This document shows positions 44,775-55,094 of a stretch of 64,000 bases of DNA, in pieces. The DNA lies in the NCBI GenBank assembly GCA_963971575.1, contig OZ020616.1, positions 13,423,575 through 13,487,574 of the forward strand. Reading direction: 5' to 3'. Source of the stretch: Liopterus haemorrhoidalis (Eukaryota > Arthropoda > Insecta > Coleoptera > Dytiscidae). Positions within the stretch are counted from its first letter, which is position 1. Each line of letters opens with the position of its first letter. A program made the position numbers and the translations under genes. The notes under the pieces were generated by a model, which searched no databases, was not told the DNA's origin, and saw nothing but the letters and a program-made list of their open reading frames with translations.

Positions 44775-45489
44775 AATGAACGGATCAAAGAAACTCTTAG
44801 AAATGTACCGTACAAAAATCAAATGCTCACTGTACCTAGAAAAGTCCATTGTCGCCTGTTATGTTTTAAAAACAAAAACGTGTCAAGACAAAAACCAGTG
44901 TATGGATATGGTTGAAAAACTGATCATTTCTTGTCTTAACCTAAACAAATATGTATGCGGAAAATTACTGCGATATATTCATAAATACTGGGTGTTCTTT
45001 TTTTAATGTCGCGCAGTATATATAGGCTATTTGAAAATTTTTTTTTGCTAAACAAAATGATCGAAAGCCTCATTTAACCGATAAAAATAACTAGTTTTCA
45101 AAATCTAGTTCCGTTTAAACCAAAAAAACAGCTATATGTTTCAGTTTGTAATACGTAACTAAGAGGGAAACACAATTTTTTAAGTTTTATAATTATAATA
45201 TTATCTCAGATTGGTAATTTTGACATAGCACCTTTCAAAATTTCTGCCATTTATACATTTTGAAAATATAAAATGGGTTTATTGTCATAGATATAAATAC
45301 AATCACATACATACATAGTTTAGCTTTTTGAGTTCCTATTTTATTATTATTTACATGAAATCAATGTTATAAGTTTACATTTTTTTATTTTGTATACAGA
45401 ATTTACGTTTCTAAATCTTTTTAATTATACATTAGGGAAAAGATACGGGAAAAACTTTAATTTTAAAATTTGAAAAAATTTAAGCTTAA
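44775..45489. other. Spacer with a diverged mariner-type MITE scrap
   Basis: 45022-45115 (GGCTATTTGAAAA.., AACTAGTTTTCAAAATCTAG) resembles the MITE family of 52935. Nothing else recognised. Confidence 0.35.
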
Positions 45490-45491
45490 TA

Positions 45492-46802
45492 CAAGGTGTC
45501 TCAAAAGAAATTTTATATTTATTTAGCTTACTGCGTGAACGCAACGTATCCGAGGGGCGCGGGGGTTATGTCAATCGGTAGCCTGGCTCTTGGGAATGCA
45601 GTCGCTATGGAGCGTTTCTCGGGAGCAGACCGCGCGTTATGCGTGCGAGAGTTTTACAAAAACGTTGATTCGGCGACTGTAGCGCGTAGAAAATTCTGCA
45701 GTATTCGAGGTTTTCGCCACTTAAATGATGCGCCAAGCATTCCTCTCATTCGACATTGGGTTAAAAAGTTTGAAGAGACTGGTACAACGCTGGATAAATC
45801 AAAATCCGGGCGACCTAGGTCATCAAGAACGGTAGAAAACGTGGAGAATGTTAATCAGTCTGTTCGTGACGACCCGAACCTTTCAATTCGGAAGCGCGCA
45901 AGTGCTTTAAATGTGCATAGATCATCATTACATCGCATTATGCACAAAGACCTAAAGCTGCACCCCTACAAAATTCAATTGGTGCAAGAATTAAAGCCCC
46001 AAGATGCCAGTCAGAGGCTTAATTTCGTAAATCAGGTGATTGAGCGATTTTCAACGTTTACCAACATTTTGTTTTCGGATGAAGCTCATTTTAATCTTAA
46101 TGGCCACGTAAATAAGCAGAACTGCCGCTACTGGAGTGCAACGAATCCGAAACGCAAACATCAGAAACCCCTACATTCGCCTAAAGTGACCGTATGGGCT
46201 GCGACGTCGGCGCGAGGAATTATCGGCCCTTACTTTTTTGAAGACGAAAGGGGGCGTGCAGTTACAGTGAATTCAGAGCGTTATGTGGAGATGTTAGACA
46301 ACTTCTTGGTACCTGAACTGCAAAACTTTCCTGGCTATAACCAAAGAACATGGTTCCAACAGGACGGAGCAACTTCACACACGTCCAATATGTCTCTGCC
46401 ACGTGTTCGTGAAATTTTCTCAGGCAAACTGATCTCCCGGAGAGGTGACATAAATTGGCCTCCACGCAGTCCAGATTTAACCCCTATGGACTTTTTCCTA
46501 TGGGGTTATCTTAAATCTAAAGTTTACGCCAATAAACCGACTTCACTGGCGCATTTGAAAGAAAATATCCGTCACGAAATGGCAGCCATCCCTGAGTCCA
46601 CCTGCCGAGACGTCATAAGTAATTTTACTGTTCGATTAAATGAGTGCCAAGAACGCGAGGGTCTACATTTAGACGATATTATTTTTAAGAAATAAATCCC
46701 CAAAAAGTGTATTTTAATAATTAATAAACAATTTTTCTATATACGGCTTACTTTTTTTTTTAATCGATCCACTAAATATAAAATTTCTTTTGAGACACCT
46801 TG
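45492..46802 (+). mobile_element. Complete mariner element, DD41D (rosa-like)
   Basis: 1311 bp between TA at 45490-45491 and 46803-46804. The first 30 bp (CAAGGTGTCTCAAAAGAAAT..) are an exact inverted copy of the last 30. One uninterrupted transposase frame. Identical ends and an intact frame point to a recent insertion. Confidence 0.93.
45607..46695 (+). CDS. mariner transposase, DD41D
   Basis: 362 residues from ATG 45607 (MERFSGADRALCVREFYKN); an in-frame ATG at 45568 would add 13. The GTG at 45496 lies in the TIR and is not a likely start. Domains in order: helix-turn-helix 1 (~res 5-60, ending IRHWVKKFEETGT), GRPRSSRT linker, helix-turn-helix 2 (LSIRKRASALNVHRSSLHRI), then the DDE/D core: LFSDEAHFNLNG (first Asp), WFQQDGATSHT (second) and RSPDLTPMDFFLWG (third). 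There are 41 residues between the second and third Asp, as in the rosa/DD41D group of mariners. All three Asp are present and there is no stop, so it may be active. It cuts at TA sites and acts on its own ~30-bp TIRs; nuclear. Confidence 0.92.
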   Translation: MERFSGADRALCVREFYKNVDSATVARRKFCSIRGFRHLNDAPSIPLIRHWVKKFEETGTTLDKSKSGRPRSSRTVENVENVNQSVRDDPNLSIRKRASALNVHRSSLHRIMHKDLKLHPYKIQLVQELKPQDASQRLNFVNQVIERFSTFTNILFSDEAHFNLNGHVNKQNCRYWSATNPKRKHQKPLHSPKVTVWAATSARGIIGPYFFEDERGRAVTVNSERYVEMLDNFLVPELQNFPGYNQRTWFQQDGATSHTSNMSLPRVREIFSGKLISRRGDINWPPRSPDLTPMDFFLWGYLKSKVYANKPTSLAHLKENIRHEMAAIPESTCRDVISNFTVRLNECQEREGLHLDDIIFKK

Positions 46803-46908
46803 TACAATAGAACCTAACCAAAAATTAAAAAACAGGTTTACAATTTATATGGTTGCATAAAGGTGCATTTTCAACATAACAATCACCAAAGTCACCGGAT
46901 GTATAGGC

Positions 46909-47117
46909 CAGCGGTTCTTAACTTTTTTATACTCGGGACCCCCCAACTAGCCTAAAATATTGTCTGGACCCCCCAAGAAAATTTTTGAAATAATATTTTA
47001 AATGTTCTTAATAATTTATTGTTTAATAATTAAGTTTATTGTAATTTTAAAAGCAAAAACTGGTAAAAATTAAATTTTTTCTTTTCATTTTCGGGACCCC
47101 CCAATTAAGAACCGTTG
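46909..47117. mobile_element. Small hAT MITE (209 bp)
   Basis: Exact 8-bp GTATAGGC at 46901-46908 and 47118-47125. Ends CAGCGGTTCTTAACTTTTTT and, inverted, CAACGGTTCTTAATTGGGGG; 'GGGACCCCCC' inside both. Confidence 0.88.
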
Positions 47118-47119
47118 GT

Positions 47120-47349
47120 ATAGGCTATTCCAAAAGTTTAAGCAGAACTAAATGGAATTTTAATTTATGTAAGTTGTCACTAACTTTTTTTAATGATTGA
47201 AGTGGGCTTTTGCCAAACAATCCCAGGTCTTAACACAGCCATGACTTTACATGAAAATTACTAAAAAATTTAATTAACAATAAAATTATTTTTAGGATAA
47301 ACACATCTAAAATTTATCGTAATCTAATTTTGTTTGAGTACTGCTAAAA
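47120..47349 (+). other. Upstream region of the repeat-protein gene
   Basis: Begins with a diverged mariner-type MITE end (CTATTCCAAAAGTTTAAGCA). A possible acceptor TATTTTTAG lies at 47287-47295, so the start codon may be in a second exon. No clear core promoter. Confidence 0.35.
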
Positions 47350-50300
47350 ATGGATAATTCACAAATTTTCACCGAAATTAACTCTTCAAAAGAATTACAG
47401 AACAAAATTAATATATTTAAAAAACTAAAACCACCTTTTCAAAACGTAGTTTACATAAACTCAGATATTTCAATTGAAAATATATCAGAAACTTTATCAG
47501 AATTAAATAAAAAATCCAATAAATTTGATGCTTCAGACGTAAAAATGGTGTATCGAAATACATTAATTATAAAACCAAAAAATTGGGACGGTTTAGATAA
47601 ATTACATGTTCCCAAAAATATTAAATTTACCCAAGATTTGGATCCATACAACATAGAAAGATTTTGCAGTAGTGCCAAACTGCAAAATGAAATGATTTTT
47701 ACTGAAAAACTACTGAAATTTCCCTGTACTGAGAACTATTTAGCAGAAAATAATGTAACAGATTTAGATAATGTTAAAGATCTAAAAATTTCATGCAGTG
47801 ATATCAACGTTGAAAATTTACCAATAGATAAAGATACCGACATGAAATGTATCTACAGTGATGCCAACATTAAAACTAAATGTAATTTACCAGTTGATAA
47901 AGGTAAAGATTTGATATATGCCTGCAGTGATGCCAATGTTGATAATGAAAATAATTTACCAATTGATAAAGATACCGACATGAAATGTGTCTACAGTGAT
48001 GCCAACATTAAAACTAAATGTAATTTACCAGTTGATAAAGATCTAAAATTCCCCAGTGATACCAATATTGAAACTGAAAATAATTTATTAGATACATTTC
48101 TAAAATTTCCTTGCAGTGATTCCTTTAAAACTGACAATAATTCAACCAATGAAGAAAATGTATTTAAAGACAATACTAGCTCCGTTAAAAGAACAAATTT
48201 TGGGCAAAAATTTTATGAAAATAAATCTTGTGAACCAAATTTCTCCAACCAAAATTGTTGTGAGCAAAATTTTATTGACCATAAATGTTGTGAGCAAAAT
48301 CTTACTAACCAATATCTTTGTGATACAAATCTAATGGATCAAAATTGTATTGGGCAAAATCTTACCGTCAAGAATTGTTTTGTCCAAGAATTTACTGAGC
48401 AGAATTGTTTTGAGCAAGCTTTTACCGACCATAATTGTTTAGAAGAAAATTTTATCGATCACAATCGGAAGGAAAATTCTACCAACCAGATTTTTTTTGA
48501 GCAAAATTTGACGGAACAAATTGTTTCTAAACCAGATCTTACCGAAGAAAACTGTTTTGAGCACAATTTTATCGACCAAAATTGTTCTGAGCAAGATTTT
48601 ACCGACCAGAACTGTTCTGAGCAAAATTGTATCGACCGCAAACCGAAGCTGAATTGTTTTGAGCAAAATTTGACAGAATACATTGTTTCTGAGCAAAATC
48701 TTACTGAACAAAACCTTATTGACCACAATCTGAAAAAAAATTCTACCAACCAGAATTATTTTGAGCAAAATTTGACAGAACAAATTGTTTCTGAGGAAGA
48801 TCTTACCGAACAAAGCTGTTTGGAGCAAAATTTTATGGATCAAAATTGTTCCGAGCAAGATCTTATCAACCAGAACTGTTTTGAGCAAAATTTTATGATC
48901 CAGGAAGATTGTGAACAAAATCATACTGACCAAAAATGTTTTGAACAAATTACTATCGACCAAAATTGCTTTGAACAAAATTTAACTGACCAAAATTATT
49001 TTGAACAAATTATTATCGACCAAAATTGCTTTGAGCAAAATTTAACTGACGAAAATTGTTTTGAAGAAATTATCATCGACCAAAATTGTTTTGAGCAAAA
49101 TTTAACTAACCAAAATTGTTTTGAGCAGAATTTAACTGACCAAAATTGTTTCGAACAAATTATTATCGAACAAAATTGCTTTGAGCAAAATTTAACTGAC
49201 CAAAATTGTTTTGAACAAATTATTATCGAACAAAATTGCTTTGAGCAAAATTTTACTGACGAAAATTGTTTTGAAGAAATTATCATCGACCAAAATTGCT
49301 TTGAGCAAAATTTTACTGACCAAAATTGTTCTCAGGACGATCCTTCCAACCAAAACTTATTTGAGCAAAATTTTACCGATCAGATTTATTTTGAGCCAGA
49401 TTTAACCGATCAAAATCTTGAGCCAAAAATTTCTGACCAGAATGGTTTAGAGCAAAATTTGACCAATCAGAATCATTCTATACAAAATCTGGAGCAAAAT
49501 TTGACATCCAGCACCATAAATGTGATCACAGAACATAATTTTGATCAAAATAACATATTTGTATTCTTTTTATGTAAATCTGACCTTAAAGATGTTTCAA
49601 AAAATTTAAAAAACTGTTATATGGTTTCTGGTGCTGGAAATAATCTTTTACGGCTATCAAATCTCCTTCCACAAAATCAAAACGAAACTATTCAAAATAT
49701 AAAAATTACAAAATCTGATGAAAATACACAGGACTATCAAAATCAGAATAATAGTCCGATATCTGAAGCTGCTAATCTAGATTTTGATAATGAATTAGGT
49801 GCAAAGTATGTATTTTTGCAAAATAACGAAATTTTTAATTCTCGTGCAGAAAATTCCAAAGAAATATTTACTGAAAATTTTTTCGAAATAACTAACATAT
49901 TTACTGTTAATATTACAAACAAAATAAACTCAGAAACGTCCCAAAAATTACTGAATATAGAAGTTCAAAACGTAGATCATTTTTTAAAAAAGGGAGATAT
50001 TTATAAAGACTTTATTTTTCTTTCCGATATTTCAAATTTTACAGAACTTGAAAATATCATTTCTACGTTCTTTGATTTTAAAATTCAGTTACCATACAGT
50101 TTACAAAACATCGATAATTCTAATTACAAAAAAGAAAATCCTAATATTAAAACTGAAATAGTAAATGTTTTAAAACACAAAAAATCTCATCACAAATGTA
50201 TCTCTGATTCCATTAAATCAAATTCCAAACCATCTAATACAGTTAATATAAATTTAATAAAATACGAAGCTCTTGAAAAGAATAAAACTGCACATGAAGT

Positions 50301-51232
50301 TGAAATATATTCAGATTGTATTGAAATCGAATTCTCCCTCACAAAAACGAAAGCACATTATCGAAACAAAGTAAAAAATAAGCATTACAGTGTTGATATT
50401 CGAAAATTAGGAAATAATGTTCATAAAATGCTACGTACTACACAAGTCAAAACAGAAATTAATAATTCAGAATATTTCGAACAAAATTGTTTGAAACGTA
50501 AGGATTGTGAAGTTCCAATTGAAAAAACAAATCGAAAACAATCAAAAGGTAAATTACACGATAAATTTAAACATTTGAAAGATTTAAATCATAATTTAAA
50601 ATACGAAACTGAGGACGTTTTGCCCGAGTCTTCTTTTAATATTTTATCAGTACGAAACATTGATTCTGATGGGGTATTAGAAAGTGGTTCGAACGTTGCT
50701 TCTGATAATTCTTTTAGAGATGTATCAATGGATACGGCGCTGACAGCCATGAATGCTGAGGAAAAAGATACAGTAAATTCAGATAATGTTGAGAATTTAC
50801 AAAACCCTCCAGTTGAGTTTGAATTGAAGAAGACAGATACACAATCCCAAAATTTGTTTAATCCAAACAATCAAAATGAAAATTTCAATTTGGATTGTAA
50901 TTATGTCATTAATCCTGCGGGAAAAAGCACAAATTCGGAAAATGAAATTTTACCAAATACATTTACACTCGAAGTTTTGAAGAACTCTGATCCACCTATT
51001 CAAAATTTATTAAATTATCCAACTGAAAATTCCAGTTTGGATTGTAATTATAATTTTGATGTAGAAACCCATATGGTGAGTTGGAAGAAAAAAATGTCCA
51101 GTAAAAGAATTTTGGATAAGAATGAAGAACCTGGATGCAGTGGAGTAAAAATGGTGCGAAACAATGAAGAAAAGTTTAATGAAATTACGAAGAATCTGAA
51201 TGAGTTGACATGCAAAGAAGAACTGGAAAAAG
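47350..51232 (+). CDS. Exon 1 of an unrecognised 1391-residue repeat protein
   Basis: ATG 47350 in good context (TAAAAATGG) opens 1294 codons plus one base, ending at a donor (GAAAAAG then GTAATTAG). Joined to 56175-56467 it gives ~1391 residues. Layout: residues 1-115, a unique N-terminal region (VVYINSDISIENISETLSEL, KPKNWDGLDKLHVPKNIKF); ~150-255, three imperfect repeats with NLPIDKDTDMKC.YSDANIK; ~290-720, a decapeptide array; ~725-770, a hydrophobic unique segment (FVFFLCKSDLKDVSKNLKNC); then a charged C-terminal half with basic clusters (KTKAHYRNKVKNKHYSVDI; KRKDCEVPIEKTNRKQSKGK) that could be nuclear-localisation signals. No signal peptide or membrane segment is obvious. Codon use is AT-rich like the surrounding DNA, but the frame is open for 3.9 kb, which chance does not give. 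I know no family for it. The array contains many N-L-T/N-F-T sequons, meaningful only if the protein is secreted, for which I see no evidence. Confidence 0.75.
48229..49500 (+). repeat. 30-bp tandem array coding a decapeptide
   Basis: About 42 units of a 30-bp sequence (AATTGTTTTGAGCAAAATTT then AACTGACCAA), coding variants of NCFEQNLTDQ. Units near 48950-49320 are the most alike, including higher-order pairs with FEQIIIDQNC; units at the left are the most diverged. Nearly all length changes are multiples of three. Read as five-residue steps the pattern is Q-N-(L/F/C/I)-x-(D/E). Confidence 0.95.
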
Positions 51233-51468
51233 GTAATTAGTAAGAGAATATTTCTTGGTACTTATGTACATAAAAGGTATAACTACCTATTTTATAATGG
51301 GCCGATTTTAAAAGTCGACTTCTTTTGACCAGTTGTTTTACTTAAAAGTGGACGACTATGTTGTAAGTGCCAAGAAATTTTCTGATTCTGTTATATTTAA
51401 GTAGTATAGTCGGATTGCTGATAAATGACAAGTATCGATATTCAATACTATATGCTTTCTCTGTCTTA

Positions 51469-52586
51469 TGGTGCGATTATGGTCATTTCAGTTAAATATT
51501 TAAGTTCTTTAAATGTGAAGGTCACAGGCTTTAGCGTGAAGTGCAATTACGGTCACCATTTAACGTTAAATAAATCCTTAAATTTTTCTTTAAGCTACAG
51601 CCAGATAACTCCATACCGCTAAATTTGAGGTTGTGTTTGACACTGGATCAGATTTTAACGTTTCCCGAAATTGAATTTAAAGTTAAACATTTTTATTTAC
51701 AAGAAAATGGAATTGATCCATGTTTTAATTCATTTAATTGCCGAAGAAGATGACAACAGGTAATAAAAGATAAATTTATAAACATTATAAATTATCAAAA
51801 ATATGTAATATGTATTTTTAGGAACAATCTTCGCATAGAACGAAGATTTATAAGAGACACAGAAAATCCATTTGAAATGGCTAATGAGAGTTTTAGAAAA
51901 ATTTTTCGGCTGTCAAAAGATATGATTTTCTACGAAATTTTGGACAACCTACAAGGCAAGACGAACTACCACTACATCTCAAAGTGTTAGGAACTATCAA
52001 CTTTTTGTCAACTGGTTGTGATCAAGAAGCTGTGGGGAACTCCATTTTTAATTGCATGAGCCAGAGTAGTTTAAGCAAAGCTATAAACCAAGTATGCAGG
52101 CTCATTACGAATCGCTTAAGCCATGTGTGTTATTTTGTATGAAAATTAACTATGAACATACATTTTTATCTTAAAATTATACTTTTACTATTTATTATTT
52201 TTGGGTAAATATTGTAAACATGGTTTAATAAATCATGTAATTTGAATTCATTTTGCTATGTACTTTTTTGTTTTTTCTTCAATAAATAAAGATTTTAAGT
52301 TTTTGGTTATATCACATTATATGTTCTTACAGCCAGCACTAACAATACTAAATTAACATGTCTTTATTATTGATTTCTCTCTTTATTCAATGCGCACAGA
52401 CAGAGACAGACAATGCTTAGTTGAACGTTACTTAATTAGCCTCTAACAAGGCCACAATTCTGCAGCTGAAGTATTTAAATTTAGTTGACCATAATAGCAA
52501 AATTTTAAATAATTTAACAGTCGAACTTAAAGTTTCATTTAGCCTTAAATTCTGTAAGATTTACATGTTGGACCATAATCGCACCA
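51469..52586 (+). mobile_element. PIF/Harbinger element with transposase relic
   Basis: TIR TGGTGCGATTATGGTC at 51469 and its complement (GACCATAATCGCACCA) ending 52586. 1118 bp. Target duplication not clear. Encodes a HARBI1-like fragment. Confidence 0.75.
51707..52140 (+). pseudogene. HARBI1-like transposase relic
   Basis: MELIHVLIHLIAEEDDNR, a 62-bp intron (donor after 51759, acceptor before 51822), then NNLRIERRFIRDTENPFEMA and NESFRKIFRLSKDMIFYEIL. After a frame change: RQDELPLHLKVLGTINFLST then GCDQEAVGNSIFNCMSQSSL and SKAINQVCRLITNRLSH. This is the N-terminal and pre-catalytic region of Harbinger nucleases ('RRFLRDT.NPFE', 'L..AL.FLA.GS.Q...G', 'SQ.SVS'). Stop at VCYFV; the DDE core is missing. 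Confidence 0.8.
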
Positions 52587-52934
52587 TATATCATTATAAT
52601 TATTTGCATACCCATAGTAACGTATAGTGATCCAAGTTGTCAATTAACCTTCAAAATTATTTGAATAAAAAACAATGCATTAGAAAGAAACGGCATGATT
52701 CGTAGATATCTTTACTAATTAGAGCGCGAAAATAAATTTACAGCAGTACTCAAACAAACAAAATTATTAATTTTAAGGTAATAATTATAAATAAGGAAAA
52801 ATTTATACTCATACGTAAATTTTGGATTATAATTTGTTGTTTATTCCAGCAGATTTAAAATTAAAATTTGGGAATTTAATAATTGGCCGCAAGCCATATT
52901 TTAATTAATATTTATTACCAGACACTGACAGTTA

Positions 52935-53341
52935 CAGTCTGTTCCAAACGGTTAAGCGGAACTAAATGGGAATTTAGTTCTTTTAGGTTGTCACGAGAAG
53001 GGACCTTGCTTGGGATATTTCATTTTTCACGTTGGGATGTCAAAATTTAACATTCCAACAATGAAACCATGGAAACGAATGACATATGTCAAAATTAAAT
53101 ATTTTTTTTAGATATTTTAATGACAAAAAAATAAATAAATGGGAAATTTGTATTAAGAATGACACAAAAAATCAAAATATAAAGAAAATGACATTTTAAA
53201 ATGATATTAACCTTAACCAAAAAATGTTTATTGTAAGTATGATTTACAAAGCTTAAACAAAACGGCCGAAAGGCACGATTTAAACGATGAAAGTAACTAG
53301 ATTGCCAAATCTAGTTACGCTTAAGCGTTTGGAACAGACTG
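52935..53341. mobile_element. Intact mariner-type MITE, 407 bp
   Basis: CAGTCTGTTCCAAACGGTTA at the left; inverted right end CAGTCTGTTCCAAACGCTTA, running on to AGCG(G/T)AACTA. TA flanks at 52933-52934 and 53342-53343. Reference copy for fragments at 3269, 7030, 7232, 26657, 45022 and 47120. Confidence 0.9.
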
Positions 53342-53504
53342 TAAGACAAATAACAAAAAACATTTTTAAAATTGCTGAAAAATGGTAACTAGATTATTAT
53401 ATGAGTGCACTACTTGATTCATACATGTCACCTATCAGCAATCCGACTATAGTAATAGTCCATCTTCCTAAAGTAGTAGCAGAAGCAATCAGTATTAGAA
53501 GCAG

Positions 53505-53657
53505 CCAATGGCGTAAGCAGGGTGGGGGATTAAGAAGGATAAATCCCCTCTCGAAAATTCGAAAAGAACTAAAATTATAATTACCGCCTTTTCAATACGT
53601 ATAAATTCCGATGTGAAAAATCCCCCCCTGAAATATTTTTCTGCGTACGCCACTGGT
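53505..53657. mobile_element. Short MITE with GGCGTA ends
   Basis: AGCCAATGGCGTAAGCAGGG at the left; inverted right end ACCAGTGGCGTACGCAGAAA; C-rich runs (CCCCTC, CCCCCCC) inside. Confidence 0.6.
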
Positions 53658-54727
53658 AGTAGCTGTAGCAGTAGTAAGCTCTTTATTTTTAGCAAGAGTT
53701 CACACCAATTATGCAAGTGAAAGATCGAAATTCCCTTCGTAAAATATTTATTATCTATTATCGATTAAAATAAAAGATCATAGTCTGATGGTCATTTCAT
53801 CCCGCTTAATTTTTGTTGTAATTGATAGTTAAGATATGGCCAATAATCGAAACAAGCGTCAGCCGCCAGAATCGTGGTAAAAGAAAAATATTCCAAAAGC
53901 CATTTCAAGCCACTTGAAAATTTGCACAGTTATTGTTTAAGGGATAATAATAATAATAAAAAAAGTCAGCTGTCAGTCAGCTTTTCGTTTTATCAAAAAA
54001 CGTCTCAAATAAAAGTTATTAGTTATTGCATTTATAGCAACTTTTGTTCAATAAATTTTTTCGAAATATGTTTCTGTTGCTAAATATTCGCAAAAATCTT
54101 AAAATCGACACGAGTAAACTCCCATTTCTAGTCGACCTATTTTTACCAAAAGTTGATCAACTCGTGTCATTGATGTCAAAAGCTTAAATATGCAGTTTCA
54201 TAAATATCCTTTTAGCCTAATTTGTTCTGCACGTGTACACACACAGACAGACGGAAGGACAGACAGACCGACAGACATCATGCTAAAAATAGTCAAAACG
54301 TTATGTAGGGACCTCAATTCGTGGAGATCCATCGAAATCTCGAAATGTCAAAATCGGTGTGAACACAGTACTTCCCTTATATATGTTGACGGTCGGTAAA
54401 AAATCAACATCTGAGAATCAGATCATGTTTGTTATCAGCTCTGCCTACTGCTATACTTATTGTTTCTACAGCATCAAAGAGAAATAAATCATTTATAGTA
54501 GTGAAATACTTATGAAAAAAATAGCACATTGTTAATAGTGAGATATATGTACATATCTGAAATTGAAAAAAATTAAGCTATTTATCAATATATTTCTTAT
54601 TCATTTAATGGAGACTAAATGCGAAGTAGGGGATTATACGTCAGTCGCTTGCATAAACTTGTCATAAAAAAAAATGATGTAAAGTCATTTCAAATTCAAT
54701 TAAACTTATACATCGAACTTATTATAT
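53658..54727. other. Intron DNA with one dispersed repeat
   Basis: 54240-54280 is a CAGACAGACGG tract, followed at 54403-54625 by the repeat shared with 18711-18970. Otherwise unassigned. Confidence 0.45.
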
Positions 54728-54914
54728 GCCGGTCGCTATGGCATAGTGGTCAGCTCATTTGACTGCTAACCATGGGGGCTCGGGTTCGAATCCTGGTGAT
54801 GGCATGGATGTTTGTATTTGTTATAAAATTTCTAATGTATCCATAATAAAAATAAAGATATCCTGGTTAATGGCCATGGTAGCTAAGACCAAAAAATTAA
54901 AAAAAAAAAAAAAA
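54728..54914 (+). mobile_element. tRNA-derived SINE with exact 12-bp target duplication
   Basis: A 187-bp unit: A box TGGCATAGTGGTCAGC (54739 on), B box GGGTTCGAATCC (54783 on), a tRNA-unrelated body with AATAAAAATAAAG, and a poly-A tail. AACTTATTATAT occurs exactly at 54716-54727 and 54915-54926. Perfect duplication means a recent insertion. Sense orientation in the intron. Confidence 0.9.
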
Positions 54915-55094
54915 ACTTATTATATAATTAGAATAATAAAAACAACAATCAGCTGTTTGCACAATGGGGGTAATGGGTGGACCGTCAGCTGAGGGATTAT
55001 AATTGCTGAGCGAGTATTTAGCCTAAGCAATTTATAATGTAATCAGTGATGTAACTGACGATCTTTACCCCGTTATGTCGGCAGCTGACGATCA

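Larger units (their letters stand above)
51407..53449. mobile_element. TA-flanked TIR element, host of two others
   Basis: TAGTCGGATTGCTGATAAAT at the left; inverted right end TAGTCGGATTGCTGATAGGT, continuing TGACA(A/T)GTAT. TA on both sides (51405-51406, 53450-53451). Its own interior has no coding sequence; it contains the Harbinger and the 407-bp MITE. Confidence 0.75.

Noticed and set aside
48439..49286. Three long - strand frames over the decapeptide array (FCSKQFWSVKFCSKQF and others)
   Set aside because: Antisense shadows of a 30-bp repeat whose unit happens to lack stops on the other strand; the + strand frame extends far beyond the array on both sides.
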